Positions 58,265-64,000 of a stretch of 64,000 bases of DNA are shown one piece after another. The notes below the pieces were generated by a model. It searched no databases. It was not told where the DNA came from and saw only the letters and a list, made by a program, of their open reading frames with translations. The stretch comes from a virus: the IMG/VR virus record IMGVR_UViG_3300030508_000018, positions 50,093-114,092 of that record. One strand, given 5' to 3'. A program made the position numbers and the translations under genes. The number at the start of each line of letters is the position of its first letter. Within the stretch, counting starts at the first letter, position 1.

Positions 58265-60601
58265 ATGTCTTCTTCAACAATCGTCAATGCCGCACCAATG
58301 ACCATTTTCCAAGGTATTCAGGATCTGAGTACCCGGCCAGTGGCTGTTGTTCCGGAAGTGCTCCCAACGCACTTACCAAAAGTTTATCTCTATACTAAAC
58401 AGGGTCCAACTGACCCACAACTAGTAGTCGGTTCTAGTCTCACTAACATGTATGATGTTAATAGTTTTGACTTGACACAAAAGTGGGCTACGCATGCAAC
58501 TGTTTTGGCTAACACGATTAATGCCCAAGGTAATTCCTTGATGGTGGAACGACTTGAACCACTTGATGCCGCTCCGCCAGCTAATGTTCGTGTATACATG
58601 GATATATTGCCAGCTACTATTCCGAACTACACACGTAATTCTGATGGCAGTATTGCTGTTGATTCAAGCGGTAATAAAATTGCTTCCGGCACTGGCATTG
58701 CTGGTTACCAAGTAAAATTTGTTGCTGTGCAAATTCCTGTCACTATCACTTCAAACAATAGTAACGAAACGATAACTGGCGAATTTAAATCTCTTGGTGC
58801 TTGGGATGCTAACGCTAATAACCCAGTATTAACTAGCACTGGAACAGCTGGAACTTATTACACAGTAACGACCGCTGGTAATACAGCGATTGCTGGTGTG
58901 GCTGCGTCAGTTGTACCAGGTTCATATGGTTGGAATGTTGGTGATATTATTGTTTTCGATAGCACTGGTGCCGGTAGCCAAATTACCGACGCAACAGTCA
59001 CGACTAATTTTGGACAAGCAACTCAAACTGTTGGTGATCAAACAGTCGGTTTAGTTCAATCTATTCGTTATCCGTTCTTCGATGCAGTTATAAGTAACTT
59101 CGGTGAATACGGTAATAACCAAGGTTTAGTCTTGTGGGCACCAACCACTAACTCCAGTCCTTCTATTGATCCTAGTCTGTTGGATCAGTTTGTGTATCCG
59201 TTACGTATGGCGTGTGTGTCGCGTGCTGATTCATTGAGCACTTCGACGGTAACACCAACGTTAGACGCAATGCAATACGTTGATTGCTGCTTAAAACCAA
59301 ATACACGTTTGTCGACTACGACACAACAAATGTATATTGGCGATGTATTTATTAACGCGTATCAGAGTATTCTTGATCCAAGTTCTCCACCACAGTACGG
59401 ACCATTTGGTCAGTTTAAATTGTACGATGCTGAAATTTTGACATGCTTAAACATGTTCTACGCAGCAGAACAACCGTATATTTCGACTAATGCATTTACT
59501 GATTTTACCGGTGTCGCCAACGAGCAATATCGTTTTAATATCCTTGGTGGTGCTTCGTCAGCTGGCGTTCCGTACTTCTCGTATCAGGTAGTAACTGGCG
59601 CTTCTAATAGCACTGTGTTTACTCAAAATTCGAACTTGTACGCATGTGGTGGTGACGACGGTACAATGAATGAAGAATTGTTTGCTACGCTAGTTGCAAC
59701 AGCAATTTCCGAATACGCTGACCCAAACAGTGTGTTGCAGGACATAGCGCGCTATCCAGAATCGATCTTCTATGACTCTGGGTTCCCAATCGCTACTAAG
59801 AAAGCAATTACCAGCTTTATAGCGATTCGTAAAGATACCGCAATTGTTCTATCGACGCACGATGTTCTGCTGCCACAATTGACAGCTGCGCAAGAATCTT
59901 CACTAGCTTTAGCATTGCTGTCCTACTGTCAGATGTATCCGGAATCGGATTACTATGGTACTAATACTGTTCGTGCAATGATCATTGGTCGTTCTGGTAC
60001 ATTCTTGAATAGTTTATATAGTAAGCCATTGCCGTTGACAATTGAAATTGCTTACAAAGCAGCGCAGTATATGGGCGCAGGAAATGGTATTTGGAAACCT
60101 GGTTTCAGTTTCGATATGGCACCGTTGAGTCAAGTGCAGTTGTTCATTAACGTGAACGTGACTTTTACGCCAGCTACTGTTCGAAATACAGACTGGAGTA
60201 ATGGTTTAAATTGGGTTGAGTCATTCCAACGTCGTACGCTATACTTCCCAGCATTGAAGACTGTTTACGCTAATGATACAGCAGTGCTGACTAGCTTTTT
60301 CACAATGATGGCTTGTGTTGAATTGGAAAAAGTTGGTGATCGTTGCCGTCGTCAATTCTCTGGTGAGTCTTCGTTAACAGATACACAATTGATCGAGCGC
60401 GTTAATCAATTCGTAATAGATGCCACTACCGGACGTTTTGATGGTCGTTTCACTATTATCCCGAGAGCTTACATTAGTGCGTCAGATAGCCAACGCGGAT
60501 ATAGCTGGACGCTTCCTATCGACATATACGCGCCAAATATGAAAACGGTGATGACTCTCTCTATTGTTAGTTATAGAATCAGTGATTTAACAACGTCTTA
60601 A
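58265..60601 (+). CDS. Tail sheath protein
   Basis: 778 residues with CTAGGAACG upstream. The N-terminal region (VPEVLPTHLPKVYLYTKQGP, SLMVERLEPLDA) and the C-terminal contractile core (RRTLYFPALKTVYANDTAVL, TSFFTMMACVELEKVGDRCR, DATTGRFDGRFTIIPRAYIS, GYSWTLPIDIYAPNMKTVMT) are those of phiKZ-type sheaths (gp29). The sheath contracts to drive the tube through the cell envelope. Followed immediately by the tube gene, the standard order. Confidence 0.88.
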   Translation: MSSSTIVNAAPMTIFQGIQDLSTRPVAVVPEVLPTHLPKVYLYTKQGPTDPQLVVGSSLTNMYDVNSFDLTQKWATHATVLANTINAQGNSLMVERLEPLDAAPPANVRVYMDILPATIPNYTRNSDGSIAVDSSGNKIASGTGIAGYQVKFVAVQIPVTITSNNSNETITGEFKSLGAWDANANNPVLTSTGTAGTYYTVTTAGNTAIAGVAASVVPGSYGWNVGDIIVFDSTGAGSQITDATVTTNFGQATQTVGDQTVGLVQSIRYPFFDAVISNFGEYGNNQGLVLWAPTTNSSPSIDPSLLDQFVYPLRMACVSRADSLSTSTVTPTLDAMQYVDCCLKPNTRLSTTTQQMYIGDVFINAYQSILDPSSPPQYGPFGQFKLYDAEILTCLNMFYAAEQPYISTNAFTDFTGVANEQYRFNILGGASSAGVPYFSYQVVTGASNSTVFTQNSNLYACGGDDGTMNEELFATLVATAISEYADPNSVLQDIARYPESIFYDSGFPIATKKAITSFIAIRKDTAIVLSTHDVLLPQLTAAQESSLALALLSYCQMYPESDYYGTNTVRAMIIGRSGTFLNSLYSKPLPLTIEIAYKAAQYMGAGNGIWKPGFSFDMAPLSQVQLFINVNVTFTPATVRNTDWSNGLNWVESFQRRTLYFPALKTVYANDTAVLTSFFTMMACVELEKVGDRCRRQFSGESSLTDTQLIERVNQFVIDATTGRFDGRFTIIPRAYISASDSQRGYSWTLPIDIYAPNMKTVMTLSIVSYRISDLTTS

Positions 60602-60690
60602 CAAGACAAAAAAATTAGTTATACACACATAGGGAATTAACTTTCCTATGTGTGTTACTTTTAACTACCTTTCATTTAGAGAGAATACAC

Positions 60691-61554
60691 ATGGCACGCT
60701 TAGCTAATGCAATTTTGAAACCAGGCACAGCTTTCGATGCCGGACATAATAGTCCGATGATCGATTTGCAAAACGGCGGTCAGATGGGGTACGCTCCAGA
60801 CTTAGCTGGCTGGGTAAGTAACCAAGCTTACGTTCGTCGTAATTTGATTTGTTTGTTAGTAGAAGCTCCAATTGGATTTAACTACTTGTTAAATCCAAAT
60901 TACTGGATAGGCACCTTACGTGCGTTGGTAGAGCTGCATCCTTTATCCATCGATGGTCTGAATGCCAGTCTAACAGTTGACAAAGCAGAAACGCCAGTAG
61001 GTGGCGGTGGACAAATGCAGGAAGACTTTACAGATGTTAAGGAAGAACGTTCTAACGTTGTTTTCCGCTGGGGTGAAAAGTACGGTATGCCTGTTGCATC
61101 GTTCCTTCGTGGTTGGATTACCAACTTGATGATGGACCCAAATACAAAGTATCCTAACATCGCTACTTTGGCTGTAAAACCTAGTGACATGCTGGCTGAT
61201 ATGTATTCGGCTACCATGATTTTCATTGAACCAGATCCAACACACACCACAGTGATGAAATCTTGGTTGGTAACAAACATGTGGCCTATCGGCACAGGTG
61301 AAGTTACTGGTAAACGTGATTTAACAACACAGGGTGACACGCCTACGTACGACGTGAATTTCTCTGGGATTGCGCAGTATAGTTTGGGTGTTGATGCATT
61401 CGCTCAGCAGTTGTTAGACGGTATCAATATTACTGGCGCTAACCCACAACTGCGTCAAGCGTTTGTACAATCGATCACTGCTGATATATTGGCAACAAGT
61501 GCGTCTTACACAGCTGAAGCAGCTGCTGTTGGTGCACAAGCAATTAAGGTTTAA
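60691..61554 (+). CDS. Tail tube protein
   Basis: 287 residues from the ATG at 60691, which has AGAGAGAAT upstream; an earlier ATG at 60652 lacks one. YLLNPNYWIGTLRALVELHP and SIDGLNASLTVDKAETPVGG lead into a beta-rich core. Placement directly after the sheath gene, size and high expression-type ribosome binding site match phiKZ gp30. Confidence 0.85.
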   Translation: MARLANAILKPGTAFDAGHNSPMIDLQNGGQMGYAPDLAGWVSNQAYVRRNLICLLVEAPIGFNYLLNPNYWIGTLRALVELHPLSIDGLNASLTVDKAETPVGGGGQMQEDFTDVKEERSNVVFRWGEKYGMPVASFLRGWITNLMMDPNTKYPNIATLAVKPSDMLADMYSATMIFIEPDPTHTTVMKSWLVTNMWPIGTGEVTGKRDLTTQGDTPTYDVNFSGIAQYSLGVDAFAQQLLDGINITGANPQLRQAFVQSITADILATSASYTAEAAAVGAQAIKV

Positions 61555-61572
61555 AATACTAAGCCGGAATAA

Positions 61573-61608
61573 TAGAGAGACAGGTCAAAAGCCTGTCTCT
61601 CTATGCCG
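61573..61608 (+). terminator. Hairpin with ATGCCG tag
   Basis: AGAGAGACAGG ... CCTGTCTCTCT followed by ATGCCG after the tail tube stop. Confidence 0.8.
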
Positions 61609-61609
61609 T

Positions 61610-62161
61610 CTAAGTTTTTGTAAGATGTCGAATCCAATCAGTACGATACCAACTATCTTGACCATCATAATGTGTTCTTGTTTGTGTATCTTTAGATAAT
61701 TTAGCCGAAGTTAAACAACTGTTCAAATGTTTTATTTCTGGTTCTGATAATAAATTCTTATCTAGGAACCAGCCTTCTTTCTTTTCTTCTTTGGCTTTCT
61801 TAGCTTCCCATAAAACTTTTACTATAGGCCGCCAACAGAGAATATCTGTACTCCAATATGCGTCATCATTAATTTTCTTTTCCGCATCATCACTCCAAAC
61901 GATTTCGCCAATAGAATTAGATGTTACTATTCCACAGATAGAAATTCTATTTACAGTAAAACTACTATATTCAACTCTATCAGATGGTTTATTTTGTTTG
62001 AATTGAGGACGATCTTTCATTGCTATTGCAGCAACTTCTTCTGGTGTTTTAACACATACACCGTCGTCAGTATATGCTAACCAAAGTATATTAGCGTAAT
62101 CTGCGTTTGATATACCAGCATCCATTACACGTTTGATCCATTCTTCTTGAGTTAGGTTCAT
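61610..62161 (-). CDS. Hypothetical protein, tandem duplicate A
   Basis: 183 residues from the ATG at 62161, after AAAGGAGAATTAAC; an earlier GTG at 62188 lies before that signal. WSDDAEKKINDDAYWSTDI, CWRPIVKVLWEAKKAKEEKK and GWFLDKN match the paralogue at 62191 closely. The N-terminal 70 residues (EEWIKRVMDAGISNADYANI) are specific to this copy. Function unknown. Confidence 0.65.
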   Translation of the reverse strand: MNLTQEEWIKRVMDAGISNADYANILWLAYTDDGVCVKTPEEVAAIAMKDRPQFKQNKPSDRVEYSSFTVNRISICGIVTSNSIGEIVWSDDAEKKINDDAYWSTDILCWRPIVKVLWEAKKAKEEKKEGWFLDKNLLSEPEIKHLNSCLTSAKLSKDTQTRTHYDGQDSWYRTDWIRHLTKT

Positions 62162-62167
62162 TTTTGT

Positions 62168-62196
62168 TAATTCTCCTTTAAGATTCACATCTATAC
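62168..62196 (-). repeat. Repeated ribosome-binding segment, copy 1
   Basis: AATTCTCCTTTAAGATTCAC then ATCTAT here and AATTCTCCTTTTAGATTCAC then ATCTAT at 62596-62621 differ at one base. They mark the upstream edge of the two related genes and are probably the boundary of the duplicated unit. Confidence 0.6.
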
Positions 62197-62589
62197 TTCT
62201 TTTAAATCTTTAATCCAGTTACCTGAAGACATTAAAACCTCGCCAGCGCAATCTGACTTTACTTGAACTGAGCGTCGTGACATTTGTGCTGCGCTGATAC
62301 AATTAACTATCTCATTAACTTTCGCTGCTGATAAAGATTCCGAGCTTAAGAACCATCCTTTTTTCTTTTCTTCTTTTAGCTTCTTTAATTCCCATAGAGC
62401 TTTCAGAATAGGTTGCCAGTAAGCTATGTGTTCTGCATTATTCCAATGTTCGTCATCATTAATTAATTCTTCAGCATTATCAGCCCAGATAAATTCACCA
62501 CTAGAACTAACACTAACAATAAAACCACCGGCAGCAGATATCTGTAAAGTATTTGCTATAAAATCGCTCATTTCAACTGTAAAGCTCAT
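62191..62589 (-). CDS. Hypothetical protein, tandem duplicate B
   Basis: 132 residues after AAAAGGAGAAT. WADNAEELINDDEHWNNAE, YWQPILKALWELKKLKEEKK and GWFLSSESLSA are clearly paralogous to the gene at 61610. It overlaps the end of the gene at 62573. Function unknown; small acidic-basic helical domain. Confidence 0.65.
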   Translation of the reverse strand: MSFTVEMSDFIANTLQISAAGGFIVSVSSSGEFIWADNAEELINDDEHWNNAEHIAYWQPILKALWELKKLKEEKKKGWFLSSESLSAAKVNEIVNCISAAQMSRRSVQVKSDCAGEVLMSSGNWIKDLKEV

Positions 62590-62965
62590 TTTTTAATTCT
62601 CCTTTTAGATTCACATCTATCTCTTCGCGATTCAGATATAGAGTCATTATGTTGCTAAATAAAATTCTATGGCAGAAGTCACCAGCTGGGCAGAAACATG
62701 TTATTGCTACATTTTCATATTCTTTTAACTTCATCCACAATGCAGGATTCTGTCTTAAGGATAAACGCATTTTACTCATATAGCGCTGCGTATATTCTTC
62801 TTCATTAATTTGACCATTTTTATATTCCATTACATCTTTGTAGAATGGCGCAAAATGTTCGTTAATTTTATTTTTTGCTGTAATGTCAAGTATTTCAATA
62901 CCCTGCGCTTTAGCCACCCTCCATGATGACATTTGCATTGTCCATACGTTTATTTGCTTGTTCAT
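62573..62965 (-). CDS. DUF488-like protein
   Basis: 130 residues. VAITCFCPAGDFCHRILFSN (about 87-106) is the CxCxxGxxCHR signature of the DUF488 family found in bacteria and large phages. The family fold and reaction are unproven as far as I know. It overlaps the dihydrofolate reductase gene by 56 bases. Confidence 0.7.
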   Translation of the reverse strand: MNKQINVWTMQMSSWRVAKAQGIEILDITAKNKINEHFAPFYKDVMEYKNGQINEEEYTQRYMSKMRLSLRQNPALWMKLKEYENVAITCFCPAGDFCHRILFSNIMTLYLNREEIDVNLKGELKNELYS

Positions 62966-63530
62966 CTAAATGCAGTCCTTTAGACTTATATGTCGAGTAC
63001 GTGTGGCTGATATTAAGCATATGTGTTTGTCTGTTTATTTCATAAACAACTTTTGGCTCATCTGTTAATACAAAATTAGAAAGATTAAAATTTTTAATTT
63101 GTGCATCGTATCCGTTTTCTGATTTCTTATACACAGTAGTAAGATGTACAATTGTATTTGGTAACGTCAATGCTTCTTCGTATAATCTAACGCCTCCGGC
63201 AATAAACACTTTCCTTTGTTTTGCAATACCATCACACAGAACAAGTGCGGTTTCTAAAAAAGGAACAAAACAAATACTGTTCCCCAGTTCAGGATCATAT
63301 TTGTTTTTTGCTAATGTCTCCGATACTACAATCACTGTACGACCCTCTAAAGGCGCTGGAAGCGATTCATAGGTGTTTCTACCCATGATAACTATGTTGC
63401 CCATAGTGAGCCGTTTAAAGCGGTTTAAATCGCCATTTAAACGCCATGGGATAGTGTTCTTATATCCTATCTCACCTTCAGGCGTAGTGGCAAGAATAAT
63501 TTCAATTTTTAGTTGTTTGAAATCGTACAT
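62910..63530 (-). CDS. Dihydrofolate reductase
   Basis: 206 residues after AAAAAGGATTTT. GEIGYKNTIPWRLNGDLNRF (about 19-38) holds the folate-binding Trp and catalytic acidic region, MGNIVIMGRNTYESLP (43-58) the NADPH-binding strand, and VFIAGGVRLYEEAL the GG cofactor loop. It regenerates tetrahydrofolate for thymidylate synthesis. A thymidylate synthase gene is not visible here. The C-terminal 40 residues beyond the usual about 165 are extra. Confidence 0.88.
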   Translation of the reverse strand: MYDFKQLKIEIILATTPEGEIGYKNTIPWRLNGDLNRFKRLTMGNIVIMGRNTYESLPAPLEGRTVIVVSETLAKNKYDPELGNSICFVPFLETALVLCDGIAKQRKVFIAGGVRLYEEALTLPNTIVHLTTVYKKSENGYDAQIKNFNLSNFVLTDEPKVVYEINRQTHMLNISHTYSTYKSKGLHLDEQANKRMDNANVIMEGG

Positions 63531-63552
63531 TTTAAAATCCTTTTTACGTAAT

Positions 63553-63582
63553 AAATAGAGAGGTGTTTAGCCTCTCTATTTA
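63553..63582 (-). terminator. Hairpin terminator
   Basis: AAATAGAGAGG ... CCTCTCTATTT between the genes at 63583 and 62910. Confidence 0.75.
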
Positions 63583-63888
63583 TTAACTGGTTAGTCGTTG
63601 CATTGCTGTTGCTAAAGCATCCGCGTTAGCTTTACCTACAATTGTAAATTTACTAATATCAAAATTAGCCCAACGCATATCACCTAGATCCGAAGCACAA
63701 ATAAGTGGGCTTACTTGAATTACAATTGCGTAACCCCATGTTTTAAATTCACCTTCAGATACTCCAGGACTTTTTAAACTAGGTATAGCACCACCAGTGT
63801 TAGGGACTATAACACTACCTACAGCAAGAGGCTGCTCTGCCCATATTGGATCTGTGTCAGACCTCCACAGCACATTAATTAAAGCCAT
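63583..63888 (-). CDS. Hypothetical, possibly virion-related protein
   Basis: 101 residues. Beta-rich (NVLWRSDTDPIWAEQPLAVG, SVIVPNTGGAIPSLKSPGVS) with a C-terminal helix (NADALATAMQRL). Similar plan to the protein at 37175, which also ends in an Asn/Ala helix. Flanked by hairpins on both sides, so its own transcript. Function unknown. Confidence 0.55.
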   Translation of the reverse strand: MALINVLWRSDTDPIWAEQPLAVGSVIVPNTGGAIPSLKSPGVSEGEFKTWGYAIVIQVSPLICASDLGDMRWANFDISKFTIVGKANADALATAMQRLTS

Positions 63889-63922
63889 TTTTATTCACCT
63901 TATTTTTAAATAAAAAAAAGAA

Positions 63923-63938
63923 GGAGAGTTTACTCTCC
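63923..63938 (-). terminator. Short hairpin with T run
   Basis: GGAGAGT/ACTCTCC followed leftward by a run of T residues; it ends a leftward gene whose last codons (VQRTNKTA then a TAA at 63973-63975) may lie at the window edge. Confidence 0.55.
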
Positions 63939-64000
63939 GTATAGTGCATATCATCCGCTAGTGTTAATAGCGTTATGCAGTCTTGTTTGTTCGTTGAACT

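Noticed and set aside
1-64000. tRNA genes and CRISPR arrays
   Set aside because: I saw no cloverleaf with the TTCRA T-loop in intergenic spaces and no regularly spaced direct repeats, though a tRNA scan was not run.

Overview
The window is about 37-40% GC by eye, almost fully coding, and carries the core genes of a nucleus-forming, phiKZ-related jumbo myophage. The diagnostic set is: pieces of a split multi-subunit RNA polymerase (beta C-terminal half, beta-prime C-terminal half, beta-prime N-terminal half), the phage nucleus shell protein chimallin (ChmA), a PhuZ tubulin, a split family B DNA polymerase, the large terminase, and tail sheath and tail tube. Adjacency of the beta and beta-prime C-terminal halves, and of the beta-prime N-terminal half with ChmA, matches my memory of phiKZ gp71-73/gp74 and gp54/gp55. 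The polymerase is therefore most likely the non-virion enzyme used late in infection. I cannot tell the host.

Layout. 1-4.2 kb: rightward genes of unknown or structural type, one with a likely frame break. 4.3-8.6 kb: leftward small, probably early accessory genes behind an early promoter, several with broken or overlapping frames. 8.7-11.6 kb: a TPR-sulfotransferase and small unknowns. 11.7-29.7 kb: the main leftward information-processing block (UvsW-like helicase, RNA polymerase pieces, a possible gp68-like subunit, an SSB-like protein, an Mre11-like nuclease, structural proteins). 29.7-31.6 kb: ChmA. 31.8-42.8 kb: small unknowns, split DNA polymerase, a run of seven loosely similar small proteins, PhuZ. 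43-48.1 kb: a leftward cluster of about ten tiny single-pass membrane proteins and an RNAP-alpha-CTD-like fusion, with repeated early promoters. 48.2-48.5 kb: an AT-rich noncoding switch region. 48.5-61.6 kb: terminase and tail or virion genes. 61.6-63.9 kb: leftward metabolic and accessory genes including dihydrofolate reductase.

The standout is the beta-prime N-terminal gene. It is split by two related group I introns that leave a 20-nt exon carrying most of the catalytic NADFDGD motif. Joining the three exons restores GFNADFDGDQ exactly. Other unexplained signals: a hairpin followed by a shared ATGCCG tag at a dozen gene ends, a palindromic TAGTGATATATCACTA-type element before several gene blocks, and an early-promoter family related to the phiKZ TATATTAC type.

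How the genes fit together (inference): early promoters read by the virion polymerase would express the small membrane and accessory proteins. ChmA and PhuZ build and centre the phage nucleus. The non-virion polymerase, whose catalytic subunit must be assembled by double self-splicing, then transcribes the late virion genes. All functional names come from motif reading and family memory; no search was run.
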